From Cerasicoccus arenae (GTDB lineage: Bacteria; Verrucomicrobiota; Verrucomicrobiia; Opitutales; Cerasicoccaceae): 64,000 nt of DNA. Within the stretch, counting starts at the first letter, position 1, and every line of letters begins with the position of its first letter. The notes beneath the pieces were generated by a model. That model was not told the DNA's origin, made no database searches, and saw only the letters and a list, made by a program, of their open reading frames with translations. The stretch is taken from NCBI RefSeq assembly GCF_014651635.1, contig NZ_BMXG01000007.1, positions 1 through 64,000 of the forward strand. Reading direction: 5' to 3'. Of this stretch, positions 52,138-61,967 are shown in pieces. The position numbers were made by a program, and so were the translations under genes.

Positions 52138-52736
52138 TCGAAGTCACGACCTAGTTTTTCACGGAGGCTATCGCGAGCGCGGGCGATACGACTCTTTACC
52201 GTACCCACACTAATGCTTAATTCCTCCGCAATTTCTTCGTAGGACAAATTGTAAACATTGCGCAGTTCAAGAATTTCCCGGTGTTTGGGATTCAAATCCT
52301 TCATGCGGGCGGTAACTTCTTGGAGAAACTCGTTGGTGAGCGTGGCTTCGCCAGGATCTTCACCTTCAGCGGGCAAGATATCCTCTAAGGTCGATGTGGT
52401 ATCGTCACCGAGGGTTTGATCTAAAGAGACCGATGCACTGCGCTTACGGCGAAACCAATACCAGTAGCGATTATGCGACAGATTCGTTGCGATCTGGTAG
52501 AGCCATGTCGAGAACGAGGAATCGCCTCGGAAATTCTCCAGACCCTTTTGAGCGCGCACAAAGGTATCCTGAGCAATCTCCTCGGCGTCTTCGCGGTTTT
52601 TTAAGAGGTGAAAGGCACGCGCAAAAATGCGGTCCCAATACCGGGTGACAACTTCGTTAAATGCGGCTGCATCCCCACTTCTGTAACGTTCGAGCAGGGC
52701 GGCGTCGATTTGCGCTTGTTCGTTTCTTTCAGCCAT
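52134..52736 (-). CDS. ECF-type sigma factor (RpoE-like)
   Basis: 200 residues from ATG 52736; an ATG at 52784 would add 16 unrelated residues. Region 2: Y-W-D-R-I-F-A-R-A-F, E-D-A-E-E-I-A-Q-D-T-F and F-S-T-W-L-Y-Q-I-A-T-N. Region 4: L-N-P-K-H-R-E-I-L-E-L-R and the helix-turn-helix S-Y-E-E-I-A-E-E-L-S-I-S-V-G-T-V-K-S-R. Typical of envelope-stress sigma factors that hold their own operon under control with a coupled membrane anti-sigma, here the next gene. A C9 run sits about 95 bases upstream (52830-52838), in the likely promoter or leader region. Confidence 0.93.
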   Translation of the reverse strand: MAERNEQAQIDAALLERYRSGDAAAFNEVVTRYWDRIFARAFHLLKNREDAEEIAQDTFVRAQKGLENFRGDSSFSTWLYQIATNLSHNRYWYWFRRKRSASVSLDQTLGDDTTSTLEDILPAEGEDPGEATLTNEFLQEVTARMKDLNPKHREILELRNVYNLSYEEIAEELSISVGTVKSRIARARDSLREKLGRDFE

Positions 52737-52829
52737 AGCTATAAGGATTAGAGCATCCCAAGGTTGTTTTGTTCCTTTATACATACAGAAAATGGCAAAA
52801 TCTGCAAGTTCTATCCAAAATCAGTTCGA

Positions 52830-52838
52830 GGGGGGGGG
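52830..52838 (-). repeat. C9 tract upstream of the ECF sigma gene
   Basis: Nine G on the plus strand (C on the sigma-gene strand), the only run of eight or more that I found outside a gene. It lies between the small membrane frame ending at 52844 and the sigma start at 52736, where length change could alter promoter spacing. Confidence 0.85.
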
Positions 52839-52843
52839 CACCA

Positions 52844-53074
52844 TCAGCGTCGTAGCAGATCAAGCAGCATGGCGATGTTTTTGCGACGTTCATTCTCAAT
52901 AACTTTCCGCGCAGCCTCACGTGTTTTCCACCAATGCGCAATTTTATAGATGATGTAAGAAATTAAGTACAGAAAATGATTCCAGTGATTCCTCAATTCG
53001 ACTTTAAAGAAGTAGCGAAAATCAGCGATTAATTCGCTGATATTAATGATGAGAAATATGGCTACACTTAGCAT
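52844..53074 (-). CDS. Small basic membrane protein, hypothetical
   Basis: 76 residues: a hydrophobic N terminus (V-A-I-F-L-I-I-N-I), a second hydrophobic patch (F-L-Y-L-I-S-Y-I-I-Y) and a strongly basic, helical C terminus (R-E-A-A-R-K-V-I-E-N-E-R-R-K). No recognised family. It precedes the sigma-factor gene on the same strand by about 107 bases. The surrounding 266 bases up to the helicase gene (53075-53340) hold nothing I can name. It may be a real small membrane protein or a chance frame in AT-rich DNA. Confidence 0.35.
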   Translation of the reverse strand: MLSVAIFLIINISELIADFRYFFKVELRNHWNHFLYLISYIIYKIAHWWKTREAARKVIENERRKNIAMLLDLLRR

Positions 53075-53340
53075 CGGATCACTGTTTTCTCAATGCTCGA
53101 TGCTTCGTGTCAAATGGCAAAATATAATATTGTGGAATATTCATAATTGATTCATGGTTATTGTCTATTATGCTGAAATAGAACTATCTACTTTGAGCGT
53201 ATAGCATGCTGTATATGGAATATCTCGCGTTTGCCTCTCGCTTAGGCGTATTATTTAGACAGGTGTGGTTGTGTCGTTTCCCTGTCTAACTACTTCAAAA
53301 ACCACTCGCATTTCGGCAAAGCTATCCCAAAACTCCCTAC

Positions 53341-55443
53341 ATGGATTTTGCTGAACCCCGTGGCATGGCGCGTGACGCCTTTGCGCCAATTGATTACGAA
53401 GCTGAGCTCAACCCCGGTCAACTGGCCGCCGTTACGGCGGCAGATGGACCAGCTCTTGTGCTAGCCGGCGCTGGCTCAGGGAAGACACGCACACTCACTT
53501 ACCGTGTTGCTTATTTGCTGGAGAAAGGTGTTTTGCCCCGCGAAATCCTCCTCCTGACCTTCACCAATAAAGCCGCGCGGGAAATGCTGACTCGTGTCGA
53601 GGAGCTAACAGGCGTGGAAGGCCGTAAATTCTGGGGCGGCACGTTCCACTCGATTGGCAGCCGCATTCTCCGCATGTATGGCGAAAGCATTGGATTGGAC
53701 AAAAACTACACGATCCTCGACCAAGGGGACTCTGAGAGTCTCTTTGGTGATGTACTCAAGGAAGTTGACGGCAAGTTTTCCAAGGATAAGGAAAACCCTA
53801 AAACAAAAGTTGTGCTGGACATGATCAGCTACGCTCGCAACACCAATCAGCTAACCGAAGACATCGCTCGGGAGCGCTTTTCCTGGCTAGATCAGCTTCC
53901 TGGTCAACTTGCGATTTTCGCTCAAGCTTACGAGGCCAAGAAGCGCGCTCAACAGGTTTGTGATTACGATGACCTGCTCGAACTCTGGCTCAAGCTGCTC
54001 AATGAAAATACAGAGGTGCGAGAGCTGCTCCAATCACGTTTCCGCTACATTCTTGTCGACGAGTTTCAGGACACAAACACGGTGCAAGCAGCTATCATTA
54101 ATCGCATGGCAGAGAAGCACCGCAATGTCATGATCGTTGGTGACAACTGGCAGTGTATCTACACTTGGCGCGGCGCAGAATTCGGAAACATGGAGAAGTT
54201 CGCCAACGTCTACCCCGAGCGTAAAATCTACAAGATCGAAGTGAACTATCGATCAAGCCCGGAGATTCTTCGTCTGGCCAACGCTTTAATGCTTCAGCAC
54301 CCCCCCATCGACGGTTATCCTCTGGAATTGGCATCGGCGAAGAGCTCAAACCAACGGCCGTACATTGTCCCCACGATGGACACTCGCCAACAGGCGCAAT
54401 TCGTCCTCCGACGTGTTGAAGGCTTACAGATGGAAGGCGTGCCGCTAAGTGACATTGCAGTCCTCTATCGCGCACATTTTCAGGCAATGGATTTGCAAAT
54501 GGAGCTTTCTCGTCAGGGCGTGGGTTATACGATTACGAGTGGGGTGCGTTTCTTCGAGCAAGCGCACATCCGCGATTTCATCGCGCAATTGTCGTTTCTC
54601 ACCAATCCAGGCAACGAAACGAGCTTTAAGCGCGTTGCTGGCCTATTGCCCAAGGTCGGGCCGAAGACGGCCGAACGCTTGCTCAAGCTTGCGCAGAAGG
54701 TCGTAGAGAAAGACAACGTGACTATCTTTGTCGCACTCAGCGATAAAACGGTAATTGGAAAGGTGCCCAAAGACGCCGTCGACGATTGGACGGATATGGC
54801 CTACACGCTCCAAAACATGCATGATGCGCTCGGCGCACCAGTAGCCATTACTGCCCTTTCGCCAGTTCAGGATCATCAGCGCGATCTGTTTGCCGAAGTG
54901 CTGGCCGAGGAAAAAACGTCGCACACGCCCAAGACCCCCGAAGAGATTGTCAAAATTGGCATTGAAGGCTGGTATGGCGATTATCTGCGCACAGTCTACG
55001 AGAACTGGCAAAGCCGCCGCGATGACCTGGATTCACTGATCGGATTTGCCAGCCGCTATGATTCGATGACCGAGCTGCTGACGCAACTCGTCTTGCTCAA
55101 TTCCGAGACCAGCGACCGGAAAATCGACCCAGACTCCGACACATTGCGCTTATCAACCATCCACCAGGCCAAAGGGCTGGAGTTTCCATATGTTTTCGTT
55201 CTGGGTTGCGCGGACGAGCTGCTACCGCTCAAGCGCGCAATTGAAGAGGGTGACGTCGAAGAAGAACGTCGATTGCTCTACGTCGCCGTTACACGTGCAA
55301 TGAACGAGCTTTATCTCTGCTACCCCAAAGTCACAGTGACCGGTGGCCCCCCTCGCCTTCTCCAGCCCAGCCGTTTTTTGCGAGATATCCAAGCTATCGG
55401 TGACGATTTCTATGAGCCATTGCACTTACAGGGAGCTTGGTGA
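53341..55443 (+). CDS. UvrD/Rep/PcrA-family DNA helicase
   Basis: 700-residue superfamily 1A helicase that unwinds DNA 3' to 5' in repair or replication restart. Motifs in order: Q motif L-N-P-G-Q, Walker A A-G-A-G-S-G-K-T (42-49), motif Ia (T-F-T-N-K-A-A), motif II D-E-F-Q-D-T, motif III V-G-D-N-W-Q-C-I-Y-T-W-R-G-A, motif IV N-Y-R-S, motif V (L-S-T-I-H-Q-A-K-G-L-E-F) and motif VI (V-A-V-T-R-A). The D-N-W-Q-C-I variant of motif III differs from the usual D-D-D-Q-S-I and marks a Rep/UvrD subgroup. A C7 run at 54300-54306 encodes Pro-Pro. Confidence 0.94.
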   Translation: MDFAEPRGMARDAFAPIDYEAELNPGQLAAVTAADGPALVLAGAGSGKTRTLTYRVAYLLEKGVLPREILLLTFTNKAAREMLTRVEELTGVEGRKFWGGTFHSIGSRILRMYGESIGLDKNYTILDQGDSESLFGDVLKEVDGKFSKDKENPKTKVVLDMISYARNTNQLTEDIARERFSWLDQLPGQLAIFAQAYEAKKRAQQVCDYDDLLELWLKLLNENTEVRELLQSRFRYILVDEFQDTNTVQAAIINRMAEKHRNVMIVGDNWQCIYTWRGAEFGNMEKFANVYPERKIYKIEVNYRSSPEILRLANALMLQHPPIDGYPLELASAKSSNQRPYIVPTMDTRQQAQFVLRRVEGLQMEGVPLSDIAVLYRAHFQAMDLQMELSRQGVGYTITSGVRFFEQAHIRDFIAQLSFLTNPGNETSFKRVAGLLPKVGPKTAERLLKLAQKVVEKDNVTIFVALSDKTVIGKVPKDAVDDWTDMAYTLQNMHDALGAPVAITALSPVQDHQRDLFAEVLAEEKTSHTPKTPEEIVKIGIEGWYGDYLRTVYENWQSRRDDLDSLIGFASRYDSMTELLTQLVLLNSETSDRKIDPDSDTLRLSTIHQAKGLEFPYVFVLGCADELLPLKRAIEEGDVEEERRLLYVAVTRAMNELYLCYPKVTVTGGPPRLLQPSRFLRDIQAIGDDFYEPLHLQGAW

Positions 55444-55483
55444 TTACGTTCACAATCAATCATCCACTCCCTTCAATGATCGC

Positions 55484-56392
55484 TTAGCCCAACAATTGTT
55501 TCCAGTGCTTAGCGATGTCGATACGCCGAGCAAACCAAACATCGCCCTTAGTCGTTGCATGGATCAAAAACTTGACGAGTCCACCGATACGACTGGGGCG
55601 ACCGATGTAGCGAGGGTGCAGGCCAATCGACATCATCGCTGGCTGATCAGCGCCCTCTTCCCATAGCGTATCGAATGCATCAATACAGACACGGGCGAAA
55701 TCGTCTGCGCTTAAAAATTTGCCCGCAGGCCCAGCCTGATAGCGCATGTCATTTGTATCAAAGGCATAAGGCACGATGACGTGGTTCCGGCCAGCAACGG
55801 CCTGAATACGCGGTAAATCGTCGTCGTAGGCGTCTGAATCATAAAGGAATCCTTTTTCGGCCAACAAACGACGAGTTATCGGTGATGGCGCTCCTTTGGT
55901 GTGCCAGCCAAGCGGCCTCACCCCACAGGCGTTTTCAATCGCAGCAATTGTTTTGTCGATGATTGCACGCTCATGTACTTCCGACATTTGCGAATGGTTT
56001 TCCCAACGATAACTATGGGCTGAGATTTCATGACCGCGGGCTACAATGTCCTGAGCCAACCAAGGCGCTCGTTCAATGGTACGCCCCGCCGAGCTAACCG
56101 TGCTCTTCACGCCGAAACGATCCAACACGCGCATGATGCGCCAATAGCCCACTCGCGGACCATAGTCGAAGTGGGACGCCAAGCAGTGATTGGGGACGTT
56201 TTCAATTGGCTCGAGAATCTCGTAGACCGCCTCGTTCTTCTCATCACCATCGGCCAAAGAAAGCTCGGCACCAGCTTCGGCGTTGAGCACAATCGACACC
56301 GCAAGCCTAGCGTCGTTGGGCCAATTGGGATGAGGCGGCTCACCGCCATAGCCAAGCAGGTCGCGCGGATAGGGAGATCGCTCGTTACTCAT
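55484..56392 (-). CDS. Polysaccharide deacetylase-fold protein, PuuE (allantoinase-like) type
   Basis: 302 residues. The N terminus Y-P-R-D-L-L-G-Y-G-G-E-P-P-H-P-N-W-P is the signature of the PuuE group, metal-independent allantoinases of purine breakdown with the NodB barrel fold. The NodB-like motif H-E-I-S-A-H-S-Y-R-W-E-N-H is present, and the middle contains G-W-H-T-K-G-A-P-S. No other purine-degradation gene is near, so the true substrate could be another amide or acetyl group. Convergent with the helicase gene, 40 bases apart; 68 bases downstream of metH on the same strand. Confidence 0.85.
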   Translation of the reverse strand: MSNERSPYPRDLLGYGGEPPHPNWPNDARLAVSIVLNAEAGAELSLADGDEKNEAVYEILEPIENVPNHCLASHFDYGPRVGYWRIMRVLDRFGVKSTVSSAGRTIERAPWLAQDIVARGHEISAHSYRWENHSQMSEVHERAIIDKTIAAIENACGVRPLGWHTKGAPSPITRRLLAEKGFLYDSDAYDDDLPRIQAVAGRNHVIVPYAFDTNDMRYQAGPAGKFLSADDFARVCIDAFDTLWEEGADQPAMMSIGLHPRYIGRPSRIGGLVKFLIHATTKGDVWFARRIDIAKHWKQLLG

Positions 56393-56460
56393 TGGTTGAT
56401 CCTGAGCAACAGTCAGTCGGACATCAAGCCGGTATTGAGTAGATGCCTAAACCGTAATAC

Positions 56461-59400
56461 TTATTCGTTCAAGTTAGGTGACAGCCATTTCGCGGCGAAT
56501 TCGAGCGTTACACCCTTGCGCGCGGCGTAGTCTTCCAACTGCTCGTGATTGATAAGCCCCACTCCAAAATAGCGGCTCTCCGGATGAGCGAAATAAAGGC
56601 CACTCACTGCAGAAGCCGGATACATGGCGCGGCTTTCAGTCAGGCGAATACCGGTGCGCGCCTCGACATCGAGCAATTCCCAAAGCGTGTCTTTTTCCGT
56701 GTGGTCGGGACATGCAGGATAACCAGCTGCTGGGCGGATGCCCTGATACTGTTCCTTGATCATCCAAGCAACGTGGTCGTTCATTTCATTGGCTTTGCGC
56801 GACAATGTTTCCTGTCCAGAGAATCCCTCTTGGGCACCAAAGCCCCATTGATCGCGAACTTGCTTATGTAGCCACTCCGCGCAGGCCTCGGCAAAACGGT
56901 CGCCTAGGGCCTTGATCATGATGCTGGTAAAGTCGTCGCCTTTTTCTTCAAACGTCTTGGCGTAGGTATCGACTTCAGCCCCAGGCGTGCATGCAAAGCC
57001 GCCCAACGCATCGACAATGCCCGTTGATTTTGGTGCCACAAAATCGGCGAGGCAGTAATACGGCTCATCCGCTTTCAGCTTCTCTTTCTGCTGCCGCAAG
57101 AAATGAAAACGAGCCAACGGCGAAGTCCCTGACGGTAACACGCCTGAGCTCAGAGAATCGGGCGAATAAACAAGCACATCGTCGCCGAGGGACTGTGCTG
57201 GCCAGAGGGCCGTGACCCCACGTAAGCGGAAACGCTGATTGCTGACAATGTCGTCGAGTAGGCGTAACGCTTCGTCGTAAAGTTTTGTCGCTTCCTCACC
57301 GTATTTCTCATGAGTAAGGATTTTCGGGAACAAGCCCTTGAGCTCCCAGGAATGAAAGAACGGCGACCAGTCGAAGTATTCTGCCACCTTATCCAGCGGA
57401 ATATTGTCCCAGCTTTTTAATCCAAAACTTTCCGGCTGAGGGGGGGGGGAGCTTGTCCAGTCAATCTGTGGCGCATGCGCGCGGGCTTCCTGAATCGATA
57501 CGATTTTAACCTTTGCGCGGCTCTCTTCGTAGCGGCGTTTATGCTTCTCATGATCAGCCGCAAGCTCCTTGATGTAGGCGTCGCGCTTCTTCGGGTTTAG
57601 CAGTGAGTTACAGACACCAGTCACCAGTGAGGCATCCCCCACCCTTACCACGGGTTGGTCATAGTGAGGCACAAGCTTGATGGCGGTATGTGCGCTGCTG
57701 GTAGTGGCTCCACCGATCAACAAGGGCTGCTTGTTGCCGCGCTTCTGCATCTCTTTCGCGTTGAAAATCATCTCATCAAGAGAAGGCGTAATCAGACCAG
57801 ACAAACCGATAATATCCGCCCCCCACTCTTCCGCTTCGCGCAGAATTGTGTCGCAGTCAACCATCACACCGAGGTCTTTGACCTCATAGTTGTTGCAGGC
57901 AAGCACAACACCGACGATGTTCTTGCCGATGTCGTGCACATCACCTTTCACCGTCGCGATAAGAAATTTGCCCGCCGAACTACTACTGCCGTCTTTCTCC
58001 TTCTCCATGTAGGGGAGTAAGTAGGCTACGGCTTTTTTCATTACACGGGCACTCTTCACCACCTGTGGAAGGAACATCTTCCCTGCACCAAAAAGTTCGC
58101 CGACAATCTTCATACCGTCCATCAACGGACCTTCGATGACATCCAGCGGACGCGGGTATTTTTGACGCGCTTCCTCGGTATCAGCGTCAACGTGCATGAC
58201 AATGCCTTTGACCAACGCATGCGACAGCCGTTCCTCGACTGTGCCGGAACGCCAGTCGATCGCTACGTCAGCCGTTTTTTTTTCTGTGGCTGCTGGAACC
58301 GCGCCTGCACCCGACTCCAAGAATTTCTCAAGTATCTCGGGTTTTTTTTCTAAGGTGGCGCGTTCAAAAAGATCGCGGAGCACGTTCATGCCCTTGAGCA
58401 TGGCCAAATTGATGCGCTCCTCCGGCGTACCAGCGCCCAAGGTCACGCGGCCATCCTTGATCGCTTCGGCAAAATCAATGAGTTTCTCGGTAGACTCTGG
58501 ATCGCGATTCAGGAGGACGTCCTCGACTAGCTTTTTAAGCGTCGGGTCCATTTGCTCGTAGTCCATGAGCAGGCTCGGGTTGACAATCGCCATGTCGAGC
58601 CCAGCCGCGCAAGCGTGGTGCAGGAAGGCCGCATGCATGGCCTCGCGCACTGGGTTGTTGCCGCGGAAGGAAAACGAAACATTCGAGAGACCGCCGCTAG
58701 TGCGTGCACCAGGGCAGCGTTTCTTAACTTCGCGAACAGCCTCAATGAAGTCCACTGCGTAGTTATTGTGCTCCTCCATACCGGTCGCAACGGTGAGGAT
58801 ATTCAGGTCAAAAATAATGTCCTGAGGATCCATGCCGACTTCTTCAGTCAGTATCTTAAACGAACGCTCCGCAATAGCGACCTTGTCATCTTTATTATCC
58901 GCTTGGCCCTTTTCGTCGAACGCCATCACGATGACCGCCGCGCCGTAGCGCGTGATCTTCTTAGCCTGTGCACGGAACTCATCCTCGCCACCCTTCAGGC
59001 TGATCGAATTGACGATGCACTTACCTTGCACGCATTTCAGGCCCGCCTCAATGACAGACCACTTCGAGCTGTCGATCATGATCGGCACGCGGCAAATATC
59101 CGGCTCCGAAGAAATGAGGTTCAAGAAATGCGTCATGCAGGCTTCACCATCTAGCATGCCTTCGTCGAAATTAACGTCGATGACTTGCGCGCCGCTCTCC
59201 ACTTGAGATAGGGCAATGGCGAGCCCGCCATTGAAATCGTCATTCTTAATCAGCTTTTTAAAGCGCGGGGAGCCAGTCACATTAGTGCGCTCGCCGACAT
59301 TTACGAAGCCCGTGCTTTCGTCGATATTGAGCGCTTCTAAGCCGCTGAGGCGTAATGCAGGCTTGGCGACTGGAATCTTGCGGGGGGGGTATTGCTTGAG

Positions 59401-60402
59401 CTCCTTGACGACAGCCGCGATGTGCCCCGGCGTGGTGCCGCAGCACCCCCCCACTAGGTTCACAAGGCCATTCTTGGCAAACTGCCCGACCGCGCTACTG
59501 GTGTGCGCAGGGGTTTCATCGTAACCGGTGTCGGAAAGTGGATTCGGCAGACCGGCATTCGGGTAAACGTGAACGTAGCAATCGGCGACACGAGAAAGCT
59601 CTTCGAGAAAGGGCTTCATCAGGTCGGCACCGAGTGCGCAGTTCAAGCCAACACAGAGCGGTTTGGCGTGGCGGATGGAATTCCAGCATGCCTCAACCGT
59701 TTGCCCCGAAAGTGTGCGCCCAGATTGGTCGGTGATCGTCACCGAAACGATGACCGGCAGGCGCTCGTCCAACGTATCTTGAAAGTCTGCTATAGCGTGC
59801 AGGCAGGCCTTGAGGTTGAGCGTGTCAAAAGTTGTTTCCGGCAAGAGCAAATCGACGCCTCCTTCAACAAGAGCTTCAGTCTGGTCATAGTATGCCTGAT
59901 AAAGATCGTCGTAGGTAGCCGCGCGATATTCAGGGCGATTGACGTCCGGCGAAATCGATGCCGTACGATTCGTCGGGCCTATAGCACCTGCAACAAAAGT
60001 TGGCCGATTTTCTTTGGCTGAAATTTCCTCCGCCACCTTTCGGGCTAATCGTGCAGAGGCCACATTGATGTCCCGCACGCGGTGTTCGAGCTTGTAATCG
60101 GCCTGAGCGATCGTTGTGCCGCTAAAAGTGTTCGTCTCAATGATGTCAGCACCAGCTTCAAAGAATTGCTGATGAATCTTCGCAATCACGTCTGGCCGAG
60201 TGATACTCAACAGGTCGTTGTTCCCCTTGAGGTCACCTGGGGCATCCGCTAGGGATTCGTCGCGAAAATCTTTTTCGGCCAGCTTATATTGCTGAATCAT
60301 GGTGCCCATGGCACCATCTAGGAATACAATGCGTTCTGCCAGCAGATCAACGAGCAGCTGGCCCTTGGCCGTATACGGTTTGGTGTGTGCTTTTTGAGAC
60401 AT
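56461..60402 (-). CDS. metH: Cobalamin-dependent methionine synthase
   Basis: 1313 residues (E. coli 1227). Homocysteine domain (1-340): zinc ligands Cys255, Cys320 and Cys321 in G-L-N-C and G-G-C-C-G. Pterin-binding domain (about 362-625) with [11 protein letters not shown]. Cobalamin cap and binding domain with D-V-H-D-I-G-K-N, whose His ligates cobalt. C-terminal activation domain with the SAM-binding [12 protein letters not shown]. It transfers a methyl group from methyltetrahydrofolate to homocysteine via methylcobalamin. G-runs on the plus strand encode Pro or Gly pairs (57440-57449, 59382-59389). A 10-bp inverted repeat sits just before the ATG. Confidence 0.97.
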   Translation of the reverse strand: MSQKAHTKPYTAKGQLLVDLLAERIVFLDGAMGTMIQQYKLAEKDFRDESLADAPGDLKGNNDLLSITRPDVIAKIHQQFFEAGADIIETNTFSGTTIAQADYKLEHRVRDINVASARLARKVAEEISAKENRPTFVAGAIGPTNRTASISPDVNRPEYRAATYDDLYQAYYDQTEALVEGGVDLLLPETTFDTLNLKACLHAIADFQDTLDERLPVIVSVTITDQSGRTLSGQTVEACWNSIRHAKPLCVGLNCALGADLMKPFLEELSRVADCYVHVYPNAGLPNPLSDTGYDETPAHTSSAVGQFAKNGLVNLVGGCCGTTPGHIAAVVKELKQYPPRKIPVAKPALRLSGLEALNIDESTGFVNVGERTNVTGSPRFKKLIKNDDFNGGLAIALSQVESGAQVIDVNFDEGMLDGEACMTHFLNLISSEPDICRVPIMIDSSKWSVIEAGLKCVQGKCIVNSISLKGGEDEFRAQAKKITRYGAAVIVMAFDEKGQADNKDDKVAIAERSFKILTEEVGMDPQDIIFDLNILTVATGMEEHNNYAVDFIEAVREVKKRCPGARTSGGLSNVSFSFRGNNPVREAMHAAFLHHACAAGLDMAIVNPSLLMDYEQMDPTLKKLVEDVLLNRDPESTEKLIDFAEAIKDGRVTLGAGTPEERINLAMLKGMNVLRDLFERATLEKKPEILEKFLESGAGAVPAATEKKTADVAIDWRSGTVEERLSHALVKGIVMHVDADTEEARQKYPRPLDVIEGPLMDGMKIVGELFGAGKMFLPQVVKSARVMKKAVAYLLPYMEKEKDGSSSSAGKFLIATVKGDVHDIGKNIVGVVLACNNYEVKDLGVMVDCDTILREAEEWGADIIGLSGLITPSLDEMIFNAKEMQKRGNKQPLLIGGATTSSAHTAIKLVPHYDQPVVRVGDASLVTGVCNSLLNPKKRDAYIKELAADHEKHKRRYEESRAKVKIVSIQEARAHAPQIDWTSSPPPQPESFGLKSWDNIPLDKVAEYFDWSPFFHSWELKGLFPKILTHEKYGEEATKLYDEALRLLDDIVSNQRFRLRGVTALWPAQSLGDDVLVYSPDSLSSGVLPSGTSPLARFHFLRQQKEKLKADEPYYCLADFVAPKSTGIVDALGGFACTPGAEVDTYAKTFEEKGDDFTSIMIKALGDRFAEACAEWLHKQVRDQWGFGAQEGFSGQETLSRKANEMNDHVAWMIKEQYQGIRPAAGYPACPDHTEKDTLWELLDVEARTGIRLTESRAMYPASAVSGLYFAHPESRYFGVGLINHEQLEDYAARKGVTLEFAAKWLSPNLNE

Positions 60403-60408
60403 GGAAAT

Positions 60409-60442
60409 AACGCATCAATAAATTCGGATATTTTGATGCGTT
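60409..60442 (-). promoter_or_regulatory. Hairpin or operator directly before metH
   Basis: AACGCATCAA (60409-60418) and TTGATGCGTT (60433-60442) form a perfect 10-bp inverted repeat with a 14-base loop. On the metH strand the hairpin ends six bases before the ATG, where the ribosome binds, and the divergent rsmG gene starts 65 bases away. It could be a translational control hairpin, a repressor site for metH, or both. Confidence 0.55.
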
Positions 60443-60506
60443 GCAAGCATGAAGTTGCGATTGCTTGTCTTAAATCCAGTTGGCATAACTTGCCAATATT
60501 CAAACC

Positions 60507-61193
60507 GTGCAAAGCTTAAAAACTCACTTCCCTGAAATCACTGAACCAACCTGGACGCAGCTTGAGGCATGGTCCGCGCTTATGCGTGACTGGAATGCCA
60601 AAATCAACCTAATCTCGCGTAAGGATATAGACCGGCTCGAAGAAAAGCACCTCGCGCACTGCCTAGTCGTCACCAAAGTGCTCAAGCTTATGGCTGGCGC
60701 ACGGGTGATTGACGTTGGTACAGGTGGCGGTTTGCCTGGTTTGGTGATGGCCATTTGCTATCCTCAGGCTCACTTCACCTTGGTCGACTCTGTGGGCAAG
60801 AAGATCAAGGTTGTTGAAGACATCTCCAAACAGCTGAATCTCGAAAATGTCGAAGTGCGCAACTGTAGGGCTGAGAGCATAAATCGAGAATTCGATTTCA
60901 TTACGGGACGAGCCGTCAAAGAACTGCCATTATTCGTCAATTGGGTCCGAAAACTGAGTCGCCGCGGCAAGAAGCACTCGCTCGAAAACGGCCTACTCTA
61001 TTGGAAAGGTGGAGAATACGCGGAGGAAGTGGATAAGCTAAAAATCAAGCCTGTCCACGTATGGCCGATCGATGATTTCCTGCCCGGTGAAGAGTTTGCT
61101 GGTAAATATCTTTTGCACTTCCGCGCACAGGATCTGCCACAGGCGCGTAAGCCCCCCGTCATTCCAATACAGCACAGAATTCGTTCGAAATGA
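60507..61193 (+). CDS. rsmG: 16S rRNA (guanine527-N7)-methyltransferase
   Basis: 228 residues, starting with GTG. Matches RsmG/GidB: N-terminal W-N-A-K-I-N-L-I-S-R-K-D, SAM motif I V-I-D-V-G-T-G-G-G-L-P-G, V-D-S-V-G-K-K-I-K-V, C-R-A-E-S and the G-R-A-V motif. It methylates G527 of 16S rRNA; loss gives low-level streptomycin resistance in other bacteria. In many genomes it sits beside parA/parB near the origin; here it is next to metH instead. Its stop overlaps the following methyltransferase start by four bases. Confidence 0.93.
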   Translation: MQSLKTHFPEITEPTWTQLEAWSALMRDWNAKINLISRKDIDRLEEKHLAHCLVVTKVLKLMAGARVIDVGTGGGLPGLVMAICYPQAHFTLVDSVGKKIKVVEDISKQLNLENVEVRNCRAESINREFDFITGRAVKELPLFVNWVRKLSRRGKKHSLENGLLYWKGGEYAEEVDKLKIKPVHVWPIDDFLPGEEFAGKYLLHFRAQDLPQARKPPVIPIQHRIRSK

Positions 61194-61936
61194 GCGAAAA
61201 CGATCTAATGATCGCCAATAAGAATCAGCACATGTATGATTGCTATGGCGCGGCCTATCACGCCAAACGCGGACGTGAGGCTGACAGTTCGTGGAACCGC
61301 TACCTCGATCAACCCATGATCGAGGCGCTGTTTGATGGTTTGGCTGCTGGGCGAGTGGTTGACCTTGGATGTGGAAGCGGCTTGATGACGCGCTGGCTGC
61401 GGGATCAAGGCCACATTGCTGTTGGTGTCGATTTCTCCGAAACGTTGATCGATATTGCCCGCACAGAAAACCCCGATCTCGATTTTTCCGTGGCCAACAT
61501 CAAGGCGACGCCCTACCCCGCTTCCTCGTTCGACATAGCCGTCAGCGCTCTGGTGTTACACTACGAGCAAGACCTCGGACCGATTTTCGCCGAAGTCGCG
61601 CGCGTGCTCCGACCGAACAGTCGGTTCATTTTTACGATGCACCACCCTGTGGACGAAGTGTCCCACTCCCACGAGCGCCTATCGAATGCCAGGACCATTA
61701 CACCTTATTTTCACAACAAGCCCTATACCTTCGATATGGCGGGCATGCAACTGACCGCCTATCATCATACCTTTGAAAATATCTCCGAAGCTCTGTTCGC
61801 CAATGGCTTCGTGATTGAGCGGATCAGGGAGGCGCGGATGTTGGACACGGTGAAAGATCACTTTCCAGACTATTATGAGCGCACCAATAACTACCCTTCC
61901 TTCGTTGGCTTCCGTGCAAGGCTTTTCGCTCAATAA
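61190..61936 (+). CDS. SAM-dependent methyltransferase coupled to rsmG
   Basis: 248 residues. Class I fold with motif I V-V-D-L-G-C-G-S-G-L-M-T, acidic V-G-V-D-F-S-E-T, and F-D-I-A-V-S-A-L-V-L-H-Y plus V-A-R-V-L-R-P-N, the Methyltransf_11 group. The C-terminal part carries A-Y-H-H-T-F-E-N and F-V-I-E-R-I-R-E-A, as in small-molecule methyltransferases. Overlap with rsmG (ATGA) means translational coupling. The substrate is unknown: it might be a metabolite or quinone, or rRNA-related by association. Confidence 0.85.
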   Translation: MSENDLMIANKNQHMYDCYGAAYHAKRGREADSSWNRYLDQPMIEALFDGLAAGRVVDLGCGSGLMTRWLRDQGHIAVGVDFSETLIDIARTENPDLDFSVANIKATPYPASSFDIAVSALVLHYEQDLGPIFAEVARVLRPNSRFIFTMHHPVDEVSHSHERLSNARTITPYFHNKPYTFDMAGMQLTAYHHTFENISEALFANGFVIERIREARMLDTVKDHFPDYYERTNNYPSFVGFRARLFAQ

Positions 61937-61967
61937 GCCATTATCGCCCAAGTCACTGACCGGCGAG

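Noticed and set aside
60403-60506. SAM or cobalamin riboswitch before metH
   Set aside because: Only 104 bases separate metH from the divergent rsmG, and I see neither the B12-box nor the SAM aptamer helices.
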